Made by a program: the position numbers and the translations under genes. Below are positions 12,101 to 26,000 of a stretch of 64,000 nt of DNA, in pieces. A model generated the notes under the pieces. The model had not been told where the DNA came from, made no database searches, and saw nothing but the letters and a program-made list of their open reading frames with translations. Source of the DNA: Euonymus europaeus (taxonomy: Eukaryota > Streptophyta > Magnoliopsida > Celastrales > Celastraceae). Location: assembly GCA_963580455.1 (NCBI GenBank), contig OY756966.1:25113001-25177000 (forward strand), written 5' to 3'. How positions within the stretch are numbered: the first letter of the stretch is position 1; each line of letters opens with the position of its first letter.

Positions 12101-14350
12101 AAGAAACCACATTTCGCGGCTAACTAGGTGAAACGAGACCTACAAGCCAAGAGTTCTGAAATCAAAATCCGAAACAGCAGGATTGTAGAGCTTTAAAAGT
12201 AGTGTGAAATCAAGCTAAAAATCACTGAATTCAGAACTCGGAGTCAACAGATATTCATAAAACCATTTACATAAAGAAACCACATTTTGCGGCAAACTAG
12301 GTGAAATGAGACCTACTAGCCACGAGTTCTGAAATCAAAATCCGAAATACTAGGATTTTAGAGCTCGAAAAGTAGTGTGAAATCAAGCTAAAAATCACCG
12401 AATTCAGAACTCTGAGTCAACGGATATTCATAAAACCGTTTACGTAAAGAAATCACATTTCGCGGCTAACTAGGTGGAATGAGACCTACAATACACGAGT
12501 TCTGAAATCAAAATCCGAAATGGCAGGATTGTAGAGCTCGAAAAGTTGTGTGAAATCAAGCTAAAAATCAACGAATTCAAAACTCTGGGTCAACGGATAT
12601 TCATAAAACCGTTTACGTAAAGAAATCACATTTCGCGGCTAAATAGGTGAAACGAGACCTACTAGCCACGAGTTCTGAAATCAAAATCCGAAATGCTAGG
12701 ATTGTAGAGCTCGAAAAGTAGTGTGAAATCAAGCTAAAATTCACCGAATTCAGAACTCTGGGTCAACGGGTATTCATAAACCGTTCACGTAAAGAAACCA
12801 CATTTCGCGGCTAACTATGTGAAACGAGACCTACAAGCTAAGAGTTCTGAAATCAAAATCCGAAATGCCGGGATTGTAGAGATCGAAAAGTAGTGTGAAA
12901 TCAAGCTAAAAATCACCGAATTCAGAACTCGGAGTCAACGGATATTCATAAAACCGTTTACGTAAAGAAACCACATTTCGCGGCTAACTAGGTGAAACGA
13001 GACCTACTATCCACGAGTTCTGAAATCAAAATCCGAAACGGCATGATTGTAAAGCACGAAAAATAGTGTGAAATCAAGCTAAAAATCATCGAATTCAGAA
13101 CTCGGAGTCAACGGATATTCATAAAACCCTTTACGTAAAGAAACCACATTTCGCGGCTAACTGGGTGAAATGAGACCTACTAGCCACGAGTTCTGAAATC
13201 AAAATTCGAAACAGCAGGATTTTAGAGCTCGAAAAGTAGTGTGAAATCAAGCTAAAAATCACCGAATTCAGAACTCGGAGTCAACGGATATTCATAAAAC
13301 CGTTTACGTAAAGAAACTACATTTCGCGGCTAACTAGGTGAAACGAGACCTATTAGCGACGAGTTCTGAAATCAAAATCCGAAATCCTAGGATTGTAGAG
13401 CTCAAAAAGTAGTGTCAAATCAAGCTAAAAATCATCGAATTTAGAACTCTGGGTCAACGGATATTCATAAAACCGTTTACGTAAAGAAAGCACATTTCGC
13501 GGCTAACTAGGTGAAACGAGACCTACTAGCCACGAGTTCTGAAATCAAAATTCGAAATGCCAGGAATGTAGAGCTCGAGAAGTAGTGTGAAATAAAGCTA
13601 AAAATCATCGAATTCAGAACTCGGAGTCAACGGATATTCATAAAACCGTTTACGTAAATAAACCACATTTCGCGGCTAACTAGGTGAAACGAGACCTACT
13701 AGCCACGAGTTCTGAAATCAAAATCCGAAAATCCAGGATTGTAGAGCTCGAAAAGTAGTGTGAAATCAAGCTAAAAATCACCGAATTCAGAACTCTGAGT
13801 CAACGGATATTCATAAAACCGTTTACGTAAAGAAACCACATTTCGCGGCTAACTAGGTGAAACGAGACCTACTAGCCACGAGTTTTGAAATCAAAATACG
13901 AAAAGCCAGGATTGTAGAGCTCGAAAAGTAGTATGAAATCAAGCTAAAAATCACTGAATTCAGAACTCGGAGTCAACGGATATTCATAAAACCGTTTACG
14001 TAAAGAAACAACATTTCGCGGCTAACTACGTGAAACGAGACCTACTAGCCACGAGTTCTGAAATCAAAATCGGAAATGCCAGGATTTTAGAGCTCGAAAA
14101 GTAGTGTGAAATCAAGCTAAAAATCACCGAATTCAGAACACGGAGTCAACGGATATTCATAAAACTGTTTACGTAAAGATACCACATTTCGCGGCTAACT
14201 AGGTGAAACGAGACCTACAAGCCAAGAGTTCTGAAATCAAAACCGAAACAGCAGGATTGTAGAGCTTTAAAAGTAGTGTGAAATCAAGCTAAAAATCACT
14301 GAATTCAGAACTCGGAGTCAACAGATATTCATAAAACCATTTACGTAAAG
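8775..14350. repeat. Three copies of a block of about 10 monomers
   Basis: Roughly 8775-10455 matches 10505-12185 at an offset of 1729 bases (ten monomers less one). Then 10655-12276 matches 12730-14350 at an offset of 2075 bases (twelve monomers less one). The marker tgccgggattgtagagatcg ends in gtagagatc, which is read at 9072, 10801 and 12876. Other shared marks are gagcacgaaaaatagtg, gaaatcctagg, ctcgagaagtag with gaaataaagc, aaatacgaaaagcc and aaaatcgg. The second and third copies also share gagctttaaaag. Two extra monomers of other types separate them near 12.3-12.7 kb. The left edge overlaps the 7-monomer tandem. Confidence 0.87.
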
Positions 14351-14353
14351 AAA

Positions 14354-14516
14354 TCACATTTCGCGGCTAACTAGGAGAAACGAGACCTACTAGCCACGAG
14401 ATTTGAAATCAAAATCCGAAACTCCAGGATTGTAGAACTCGTGAAATCAAGCTAAAAATCACGGAATTCGGAACTCGGAGTCAACGGATATTCATAAAAC
14501 CGTTTACGTAAAGAAA
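14354..14516. repeat. Truncated 163-bp monomer (10-bp deletion)
   Basis: This unit starts with tcacattt at 14354 and the next starts at 14517, giving 163 bp. Ten bases (aaaagtagtg in the typical unit) are missing after position 14441, so that tagaactcg is joined directly to tgaaatcaag. It is the largest single length change I found in the array. It is also the leftmost monomer in which I saw the gtagaactc variant that destroys the SacI site. It therefore sits at a change between variant populations. Confidence 0.9.
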
Positions 14517-17500
14517 TCACATTTCGCGGCTAACTAGGTGAAACGAGACCTTCTATCCACGAGTTCTGAAATCAAAATCCGAAATTCCGGGATTGTAGAG
14601 CTCGAAAACTAGTTTGAAATCAAGCTAAAAATCACCGAATTCAGAACTCGGAGTCAACCGATATTCATAAAACCGTTTACGTAAAGAAATCACATTTCGC
14701 GGCTAAATAGGTGAAACGAGACCTACTAGCCACGAGTTCTGAAATCAAAATCCGAAATGCTAGGATTGTAGAGCTCGAAAAGTAGTGTGAAATCAAGCTA
14801 AAAATCACCGAATTCAGAACTCTGAGTCAACGAATATTCATAAAACCGTTTACGTAACGAAACTACATTTCGCGGCTAACTAGGTGAAACGAGACATACT
14901 AGCCACGAGTTCTGTAATCAAAATCCGAAATGCCGGGATTGTAGAGCTCGAAAAGTAGTGTGAAATCAAGCTAAAAATCACCGAATTCAGAACTCGGAGT
15001 CAACAGATATCATAAAACCGTTTACGTAAAGAAACCACATTTCGCGGTTAATTAGGTGAAACGAGACCTACTATCCACGGGTTCTGAAATCAAAATCCAA
15101 AATGGCAGGATTGTAGATCTCGAAAAGTAGTCTGAAATCAAGCTAAAAATCACCAAATTCAGAACTCTGAGTCAACGGATATTCATAAAACCGTTTTCGT
15201 AAAGAAACCAAATTTCGCGGCTAACTAGGTGAAACGAGACCTACTATCCACGAGTTCTGAAATCAAAATCCGAAATGGCAGGATTGTAGAGGTCGAAAAG
15301 TAGTGTGAAATCAAGCTAAAAATCTCCGAATTCAGAACTCGGAGTCAACGGATATTCGTAAAACCGTTTACGTAAAGAAATCACATTTTGTGGCTAACTA
15401 GGTGAAACGAGACCTACTATCCACGAGTTTTGAAATCAAAATCCGAAACGCTAGGATTGTAGAGCTCGAAAAGTAGTGTGAAATCAAGCTAAAAATCACC
15501 GAATTCAGAACTCTGAGTCAACGAATATTCATAAAACCGTTTACGTAACGAAACTACATTTCGCGGCCAACTAGGTGAAACGAGACATACTAGCCACGAC
15601 TTCTGTAATCAAAATCCGAAACGTTAGGATTGTAGAGCTCGAAAAGTAGTGTGAAATCAAGCTAAAAATCACCGAATTCAGAACTCGGAGTCAACAGAAA
15701 TCATAAAACCGTTTACGTAAAGAAACCACATTTCGCGGTTACATAGGTGAAACGAGACCTACTAGCCACGAGTTCTGAAATCAAAATACGAAACGCCAGG
15801 ATTGTAGATCTCGAAAAGTAGTGTGAAATCAAGCTAAAAATCACCGAATTCAGAACTCTGAGTCAACGAATATTCATAAAACCGTTTACGTAAAGAAACT
15901 ACATTTCGCGGCTAACTAGGTGAAACGAGATATACTAGCCACGAGTTCTGTAATCAAAATCCGAAACGCCATTACTGTAGAGCTCGAAAAGTTGTGTAAA
16001 ATCAAGCTACAAATCACCGAATTCAGAACTCTGAGTCAACGGATATTTATAAAACCGTTCACGTAAATAAACCACATTTCGCGGCTAACTAGGTGAAACG
16101 AGACCTACTATCCACGAGTTCTGAAATCAAAATCCAAAATGGCAGGATTGTAGATCTCGAAAAGTAGTCTGAAATCAAGCTAAAAATCACCAAATTCAGA
16201 ACTCTGAGTCAACGGATATTCATAAAACCGTTTTCGTAAAGAAACCACATTTCGCGGCTAACTAGGTGAAACGAGACCTACTATCCACGAGTTCTGAAAT
16301 CAAAATCCGAAATGGCAGGATTGTAGAGGTCGAAAAGTAGTGTGAAATCAAGCTAAAAATCACCGAATTCAGAACTCGGAGTCAACGGATATTCGTAAAA
16401 CCGTTTACGTAAAGAAATCACATTTTGTGGCTAACTAGGTGAAACAAGACCTACTAGCCACGAGTTTTGAAATCAAAATCCGAAACTCCAGGATTGTAGA
16501 ACTCGAAAAGTAGTGTGAAATCAAGCTAAAAATCACCGAATTCAGAACTCTGAGTCAACGAATATTCATAAAACCGTTTACGTAAAGAAACTACATTTTG
16601 CGGCTAACTAGGTGAAATGAGACATACTAGCCACGAGTTCTGAAATCAAAATCCGAAATGCCAGGATTGTAGAGCTCGAAAAGTAGTGTGAAATCAAGCT
16701 AAAAATCACCGAATTCAGAACTCGGAGTCAACGGATATCATAAAACCGTTTACGTAAACAAACCACATTTCGCGGCTAACTAGGTGAAACGAGACCTACT
16801 AGCCACGAGTTCTGAAATCAAAATCCGAAACACCAGGATTGTAGAGCTCGAAAAGTAGTGTGAAATCAAGCTAAAAATCACCGAATTCAGAACTCTGAGT
16901 CAACGGATATATATAAAACCGTTTAAGTAAATAAACCTCATTTCGCGGCTAACTAGGTGAAACGAGACCTACTATCCACGAGTTCTGAAATCAAAATCCA
17001 AAATTGCAGGATTGTAGATCTCGAAAAGTAGTCTGAAATCAAGCTAAAAATCACCAAATTCAGAACTCTGAGTCAACGGATATTCATAAAACCGTTTTCG
17101 TAAAGAAACCACATTTCGCGGCTAACTAGGTGAAACGAGACCTACTATCCACGAGTTCTGAAATCAAAATCCGAAATGGCAGGATTGTGGAGCTCGAAAA
17201 GTAGTGTGAAATCAAGCTAAAAATCACCGAATTCAGAACTCGGAGTCAACGGATATTCGTAAAACCGTTTACGTAAAGAAATCACATTTTGTGGCTAACT
17301 AGGTGAAACGAGACCTACTAGCCACGAGTTTTGAAATCGAAATCCGAAACTCCAGGATTGTAGAACTCGAAAAGTAATGTGAAATCAAGCTAAAAATCAC
17401 CGAATTCAGAACTCTGAGTCAACGAATATTCATAAAATCGTTTACGTAAGGAAACTACATTTCGCGGCTAACTAGGTGAAATGAGACATACTAGCCACGA

Positions 17501-18080
17501 GTTCTGAAATTAAAATCCGAAATGCCAGGATTGTAGAGCTCGAAAAGTAGTGTGAAATCAAGCTAAAAATCACCGAATTCAGAACTCGGAGTCAACGGAT
17601 ATTCCTAAAACCGTTTACGTAAAGAAACCACATTTCGCGGCTAACTAGGTGAAACGAGACCTACTAGCCACGAGTTCTGAAATCAAAATCCGAAACACCA
17701 GGATTGTAGAGCTCGAAAAGTAGTGTGAAATCAAGCTAAAAATCACCGAATTCAGAACTCTGAGTCAATGAATATTCATAAAACTGTTTACGTAAAGAAA
17801 CTACATTTCGCGGCTAACTAGTCGAAACGAGACATACTAGCCACGAGTTCAGATATCAAAATCCGAAACTCCAGGATTGTAGAGCTCAAAAAGTAGTGTG
17901 AAATCAAGCTAAAAATCGTCGAATTCAGAACTCGGAGTCAACGGATATTCATAAAACCGTTTACGTAAAGAAACCACATTTCGCGGCTAACTGGGTGAAA
18001 CGAGACCTACTAGCCACGAGTTCTGAAATCAAAATCCGAAACACCAGGATTGTAGAGCTCAAAAAGTAGTGTGAAATCAA
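14517..18080. repeat. Domain with a recurring 5-6 monomer pattern
   Basis: A group of monomers carrying gtagatctcg, tagtctgaaatc, caccaaattc and ccgttttcgtaaag is seen three times. The tctgaaatca marker lies at 15131, 16168 and 17032, spaced six monomers less one base and five monomers less one base. Each is followed by a monomer with attcgtaaaacc and then one with cacattttgtggc. A fourth example lies near 20.3 kb and diverged relatives near 26.0 and 31.6 kb. Several monomers lack one t (gatatcataaaacc), which accounts for the odd offsets. Confidence 0.83.
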
Positions 18081-20008
18081 GCTAAGAATCACCGAATTGA
18101 GAACCCAAAGTCAACAAATATTCATAAAACCGTTTATGTAAAGAAACCACATTTCGCGGCTAAATAGGTGAAACAAGACCTACTAGCCACGAGTTCTGAA
18201 ATCAAAATCCGAAATTCCAGGATTGTAGAGCTCGAAAAGTAGTGTGAAATCAAGCTAAAAATCACCGAATTCAGAACTCTGAGTCAACGAATATTCATAA
18301 AACCGTTTATGTAAAGAAACTACATTTCGCGGCTAACTAGGTGAAACGAGACATACTAGCCACGAGTTCTGAAATCAAAATTCGAAACGCCAAGATTGTA
18401 GAGCTCGAAAATTTGTGTGAAATCAAGCTAAAAATCACCGAATTCAGAATTCGGAGTCAACGGATATTCATAAAACCGTTTACGTAAAGAAACCACATTT
18501 CGCGGCTAACTAGGTGAAACAAGACCTACTATCCACGAGTTCTGAAATCAAAATCCAAAACGGCAGGATTGTAGAGCTCGAAAAGTAGTGTGAAATCAAG
18601 TTAAAAATCATCGAATTCAGAACTCTGGGTCAACGTATATTCATAAAACCGTTTACGTAAATAAATCACATTTTGCGGCTAACTACGTGAAACGAGACCT
18701 AGTATCCACGAGTTCTGAAATCAAAATCCGAAATGGCAGGATTGTAGAGCTCGAAAAGTAGTGTGAAATCAAGCTAAAATTCAACGAATTCAGAACTCTG
18801 GGTCAACGGGTATTCATAAAACCGTTTACGTAAAGAAACCACATTTCGCGGCTAACTATGTGAAACGAGACCTACAAGCCAAGAGTTCTGAAATCAAAAT
18901 CCGAAATGCCGGGATTGTAGAGATCGAAAAGTAGTGTGAAATCAAGCTAAAAATCACCGAATTCAGAACTCGGAGTCAACGGATATTCATAAAACCGTTT
19001 ACGTAAAGAAACCACATTTCGCGGCTAACTAGGTGAAACGAGACCTACTATCCACGAGTTCTGAAATCAAAATCCAAAACGGCATGATTGTAGAGCACGA
19101 AAAATAGTGTGAAATAGAGCTAAAAATCATCGAATTCAGAACTCGGAGTCAACAGATATTCATAAAACCCTTTACGTAAAGAAACCACATTTCGCGGCTA
19201 ACTAGGTGAAATGAGACCTACTAGCCACGAGTTCTGAAATCAAAATTCGAAATAGCAGGATTGTAGAGCTCGAAAAGTAGTGTGAAATCAAGCTAAAAAT
19301 CACCGAATTCAGAACTCGGAGTCAACGGATATTCATAAAACCGTTTACGTAAAGAAACTACATTTCGCGGCTAACTAGGTGAAACGAGACCTATTAGCGA
19401 CGAGTTCTGAAATCAAAATCCGAAATCCTAGGATTGTAGAGCTCAAAAAGTAGTGTGAAATCAAGCTAAAAATCATCGAATTTAGAACTCTGGGTCAACG
19501 GATATTCATAAAACCGTTTACGTAAAGAAAGCACATTTCGCGGCTAACTAGGTGAAACGAGACCTACTAGCCACGAGTTCTGAAATCAAAATCCGAAATG
19601 CCAGGATTGTAGAGCTCGAGAAGTAGTGTGAAATAAAGCTAAAAATCATCGAATTCAGAACTCGGAGTCAACGGATATTCATAAAACCGTTTACGTAAAT
19701 AAACCACATTTCGCGGCTAACTAGGTGAAACGAGACCTACTAGCCACGAGTTCTGAAATAAAAATCCGAAAATCCAGGATTGTAGAGCTCGAAAAGTAGT
19801 GTGAAATCAAGCTAAAAATCACCGAATTCAGAACTCTGAGTCAACGGATATTCATAAAACCGTTTACGTAAAGAAACCACATTTCGCGGCTAACTAGGTG
19901 AAACGAGACCTACTAGCCACGAGTTTTGAAATCAAAATACGAAAAGCCAGGATTGTAGAGCTCGAAAAGTAGTGTGAAATCAAGCTAAAAATCACCGAAT
20001 TCAGAACT
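18081..20008. repeat. Block copied from the 8.24-10.16 kb type
   Basis: Starting at gctaagaatcacc (18081) the order and variants of successive monomers follow those starting at 8237: gaacccaaag, cgtatattc, the gtagagatcg marker at 18917, gagcacgaaaaatag, gaaatcctagg, ctcgagaagtag and aaatacgaaaagcc. The match runs about 1.93 kb and then breaks near 20008 (10164 in the other copy). The 1-nt deletion cataaaccg seen at 7761, 8971 and 10700 is absent here (cataaaaccg). This copy therefore either predates that deletion or had it repaired. Confidence 0.85.
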
Positions 20009-23000
20009 CTGAGTCAACGAATATTCATAAAACCGTTTACGTAAAGAAACTACATTTCGCGGCTAACTAGGTGAAACGAGATATACTAGCCACGAGTTCT
20101 GTAATCAAAATCCGAAATGCCAGGATTGTAGAGCTCGAAAAGTTGTGTAAAATCAAGCTACAAATCACCGAATTCAGAACTCTGAGTCAACGGATATTTA
20201 TAAAACCGTTTACGTAAATAAACCACATTTTGCGGCTAACTAGGTGAAACGAGACCTACTATCCACGAGTTCTGAAATCAAAATCCAAAATGGCAGGATT
20301 GTAGATCTCAAAAAGTAGTCTGAAATCAAGCTAAAAATCACCAAATCCAGAACTCTGAGTCAACGGATATTCATAAAACCGTTTTCGTAAAGAAACCACA
20401 TTTCGCGGCTAACTAGGTGAAACGAGACCTACTATCCACGAGTTCTGAAATCAAAATCCGAAATGGCAGGATTGTAGAGGTCGAAAAGTAGTGTGAAATC
20501 AAGCTAAAAATCACCGAATTCAGAACTCGGAGTCAACGGATATTCGTAAAACCGTTTACGTAAAGAAATCACATTTTGTGGCTAACTAGGTGAAACGAGA
20601 CCTACTAGCCACGAGTTTTGAAATCAAAATCCGAAACGCTAGGATTGTAGATCTCGAAAAGTAGTGTGAAATCAAGCTAAAAATCACCGAATTCAGAACT
20701 CTGAGTCAACGAATATTCATAAAACCGTTTACGTAACGAAACTACATTTCGCGGCCAACTAGGTGAAATGAGACATACTAGCCACGACTTCTGTAATCAA
20801 AATCCGAAACGGTAGGATTGTAGAGCTCGAAAAGTAGTGTGAAATCAAGCTAAAAATCACCGAATTCAGAACTCGGAGTCAACAGATATCATAAAACCTT
20901 TTACGTAAAGAAACCACATTTCGCGGTTAATTAGGTGAAACGAGACCTACTAGCCACGAGTTCTGAAATCAAAATCCGAAACTCCAGGATTGTAGAACTC
21001 GAAAAGTAGTGTGAAATCAAGCTAAAAATCACCGAATTCAGAACTCTGAGTCAACGGATATTCATAAAACCGTTTACGTAAAGAAATCCCATTTCGCGGC
21101 TAACTAGGTGAAACGAGACCTTCTATCCACGAGTTCTGAAATCAAAATCCAAAATTACAGGATTGTAGAGCTCGAAAAGTAGTTTGAAATCAAGCTAAAA
21201 ATCAACGAATTCAGAACTCGGAGTCAACCGATATTCATAAAACCGTTTACGTAAAGAAACCACATTTCGCGGCTAACTGGATGAAACGAGACTTACTAGC
21301 CACGAGTTCTGAAATCAAAATCCGAAATGCTAGGATTGTAGAGCTCGAAAAGTTGTGTAAAATCAAGCCAAAAATCACCGAATTCAGAACTCTGAGTCAA
21401 CGGATATTCATAAAACCGTTTACGTAAAGAAACCACATTTCGTTGCTAACTAGGTGAAACGAGACCTTCTATCCACGAGTTCTGAAATCAAAATCCGAGA
21501 TTCCAGGATTGTAGAGCTCGAAAAGTAGTTTGAAATCAAGCTAAAAATCACCGAATTCAGAACTCGGAGTTAACCGATATTCATAAAACCGTTTACGTAA
21601 AGAAATCACATTTCGCGGCTAAATAGGTGAAACGAGACCTACTAGCCACGAGTTCTGAAATCAAAATCCGAAATGCTAGGATTGTAGAGCTCGAAAAGTT
21701 GTGTAAAATCAAGCTAAAAATCACCGAATTCAGAACTCGGAGTTAACCGATATTCATAAAACCGTTTACGTAAAGAAACCACATTTCGTTGCTAACTAGG
21801 TGAAACGAGACCTTCTATCCACGAGTTCTGAAATCAAAATCCGAGATTCCAGGATTGTAGAGCTCGAAAAGTAGTTTGAAATTAAGCTAAAAATCAACGA
21901 ATTCAGAACTCGGAGTTAACCGATATTCATAAAACCGTTTACGTAAAGAAATCACATTTCGCGGCTAAATAGGTGAAACGAGACCTACTAGCCACGAGTT
22001 CTGAAATCAAAATCCGAAATGCTAGGATTGTAGAGCTCGAAAAGTTGTGTAAAATCAAGCTAAAAATCACCGAATTCAGAACTCTGAGTCAACGGATATT
22101 CATAAAACCGTTTACGTAAATAAACCACATTTCGCGGCTAACTAGGTTAAACGAGACCTTCTATCCACAAGTTCTGAAATCAAAATCCAAAATGGCAGGA
22201 TTGTAGAGCTCGAAAAGTAGTGTGAAATCAAGCTAAAAATCACCGAATTCAGAACTCGGAGTTAACCGATATTCATAAAACCGTTTACGTAAAGAAATCA
22301 CATTTCGCGGCTAAATAAGTGAAACGAGACCTACTAGCCACGAGTTTTGAAATCAAAATCCGAAACTCCAGGATTGTAGAACTCGAAAAGTAGTATGAAA
22401 TCAAGCTAAAAATCACCGAATTCAGAACTCGGAGTCAACGGATATTCATAAAACCGTTTACGTAAAGAAATCCCATTTCGCGGCTAACTAGGTGAAACGA
22501 GACCTTCTATACACAGTTCTGAAATCAAAATCCGAAATGCCAGGATTGTAGAGCTCGAAAAGTAGCTTGAAATCAAGCTAAAAATCACCGAATTCAGAAC
22601 TCGGAGTCAACCGATATTCATAAAACCGTTTATGTAAAGAAATCACATTTTGCGGCTAAATAGGTGAAACGAGACCTACTAGACACGAGTTCTGAAATCA
22701 AAATCCGAAATGCTAGGATTGTAGAGCTTGAAAAGTAGTGTGAAATCAAGCTAAAAATCACCGAATTCAGAACTCTGAGTCAACGAATATTCATAAAACC
22801 GTTTACGTAAAAAAACTACATTTCGCGGCTAACTAGGTGAAACGAGACATACTAGGCACGAGTTCTGAAATCAAAATCCGAAGAGCTAGGATTGTAGAGC
22901 TCGAAAAGTAGTGTGAAATCAAGCTAAAAATCACCGAATTCAGAACTCTGAGTCAACGAATATTCATAAAACCGTTTACGTAAAGAAACTACATTTCGTG

Positions 23001-26000
23001 GCTAACTAGGTGAAACGAGACATACTAGCCACGAGTTCTGAAATCAAAATCCGAAACGCCAGGATTGTAGAGCTCGAAAAGTAGTGTGAAATCAAGCTTA
23101 AAATCACCGAATTCAGAACTCTGAGTCAACGGATATCATAAAACCGTTTACGTAAAGAAAGCACATTTCGCGGCTAATTAGGTGAAACGAGACCTACTAG
23201 CCATGAGTTCTGAAATCAAACTACGAAACGCCAGGATTGTAGAGCTCGAAAAGTAGTGTGAAATCAAGCTAAAAATCACCGAATTCAGAACTCTGAGTCA
23301 ACGGATATTCATAAAACCGTTTACGTAAATAAACCACATTTCGCGGCTAACTAGGTGAAACGAGATCTTCTATCCACAAGTTCTGAAATCAAAATCCAAA
23401 ATGGCAGGATTGTATAGCTCGAAAAGTAGTTTGAAATCAAGCTAAAAATCACCGAATTCAGAACTCTGAGTCAACGGATATTCATAAAACCGTTTTCGTA
23501 AAGAAATCACATTTCGCGGCTAACTAGGTGAAACGAGACCTACTATCCACGAGTTCTGAAATCAAAATCCGAAACGGCAGGATTGTAGAGCTCGAAAAGT
23601 AGTGTGAAATCAAGCTAAAAATCACCGAATTCAGAACTCGGAGTCAACGAATATTCGTAAAACCGTTTACGTAAAGAAATCACATTTTGCGGCTAACTAG
23701 GTGAAACGAGACCTACTAGCCACGAGTTTTGAAATCAAAATCCGAAACTCCAGGATTGTAGAACTCGAAAAGTAGTGTGAAATCAAGCTAAAAATCACCG
23801 AATTCAGAACTCGGAGTCAACGGATATTCATAAAACCGTTTACGTAAAGAAATCCCATTTCGCGGCTAACCAGGTGAAACGAGACCTACTATCCACGAGT
23901 TCTGAAATCAAAATCCAAAATGCCAGGATTGTAGAGCTCGAAAAGTAGTGTGAAATCAAGCTTAAAATCACCGAATTCAGAACTCGGAGTCAACGGATAT
24001 TCATAAAACCGTTTACGTAAAGAAACCACATTTCGCGGCTAACTAGGTGAAACGAGACCTACTGGCCACGAGTTCTGAAATCAAAATCCGAAATGCCAGG
24101 ATTGTAGAGCTCGAAAATTAGTCTGAAATCAAGCTAAAAATCACCGAATTCAGAACTCGGAGTCAACGGATATTCATAAAACCGTTTACGTAAAGAAACC
24201 ACATTTCGCGACAAACTAGGTGAAACGAGACCTACTAGCCACGAGTTCTGAAATCAAAATCCGAAACGCTAGGATGGTAGAACTCGAAAAGTAGTGTGAA
24301 ATCAATCTAAAAATCACCGAATTCAGAACTCGGAGTCAACGGATATTCATAAAACCGTTTACGTAAAGAAATCACATTTCGCGGCTAACTAGGTGAAACG
24401 AGACCTACTAGCCACGAGTTTTGAAATAAAAATCCGAAACTCGAGGATTGTAGAACTCGAAAAGTAGTGTGAAATCAAGCTAAAAATCGCCGAATTCAGA
24501 ACTCGGAGTCAACGGATATTGATAAAACCGTTTACGTAAAGAAACCACATTTCGTTGCTAACTTGGTGAAACGAGACCTTCTATCCACGAGTTCTGAAAT
24601 CAAAATCCGGGATTCCAGGATTGTATAGCTCGAAAAGTAGTTTGAAATCAAGCTAAAAATCACCGAATTCAGAACTCGGAGTTAACCGATATTCATAAAA
24701 CCGTTTACGTAAAGAAATCACATTTCGCGGCTAAATAGGTGAAACGAGACCTACTAGCCACGAGTTCTGAAATCAAAATCCGAAACGCTAGGATTGTAGA
24801 GCTCGAAAAGTAGTGTGAAATCAAGCTAAAAATCACCGAATTCAGAACTCTGAGTCAACGAATATTCATAAAACCGTTTACGTAAAGAAACTACATTTCG
24901 CGGCTAACTAGGTGAAACGATTCCTTCTATACACAGTTCTGAAATCAAAATCCGAAATGCCAGGATTGTAGAGCTCGAAAAGTAGTTTGAAATCAAGCTA
25001 AAAATCACCGAATTCAGAACTCGGAGTCAACCGATATTCATAAAACCGTTTACGTAAAGAAATCACATTTTGCTGCTAAATAGGTGAAACGAGACCTACT
25101 AGACATGAGTTCTGAAATCAAAATCCGAAATGCTAGGATTTAAGAGCTCGAAAAGTAGTGTGAAATCAAGCTAAAAATCACCGAATTCAGAACTCTGAGT
25201 CAACGAATATTCATAAAACCGTTTACGTAAAAAAACTTCATTTCGCGGCTAACTAGGTGAAACGAGACATACTAGGCACGAGTTCTGAAATCAAAATCCG
25301 AAAGGCTAGGATTGTAGAGCTCGAAAAGTAGTTTGAAATCAAGCTAAAAATCACCGAATTCAGAACACTGAGTCAACGAATATTCATAAAACCGTTTACG
25401 TAAAGAAACTACATTTCGCGGCTAACTAGGTGAAACGAGACATACTAGCCACGAGTTCTGAAATCAAAATCCGAAACGCCAGGATTGTAGAGCTCGAAAA
25501 GTAGTGTGAAATCAAGCTTAAAATCACCGAATTCAGAACTCGGAGTCAACTGATATCATAAAACCGTTTACGTAAAGAAAGCACATTTCGAGCTAATTAG
25601 GTGAAACGAGACCTACTAGCCACGGGTTCTGAAATCAAAATACGAAACGCCAGGATTGTAGAGCTCGAAAAGTAGTGTGAAATCAAGCTAAAAATCACCG
25701 AATTCAGAACTCTGAGTCAACGAATATTCATAAAACCGTTTACGTAAAGAAACTACATTTCGCGGCTAACTAGGTGAAACGAGATATACTAGCCACGAGT
25801 TCTGAAATCAAAATCCGAAACGCCAGGATTGTAGAGCTCGAAAAGTTGTATAAAATCAAGCTAAAAATCACCCAATTCAGAACTCTGAGTCAACGGATAT
25901 TCATAAAACCGTTTACGTAAATAAACCACATTTCGCGGCTAACTAGGTGAAACGAGACCTACTATCCACAAGTTCTGAAATCAAAATCCAAAATGGCAGG

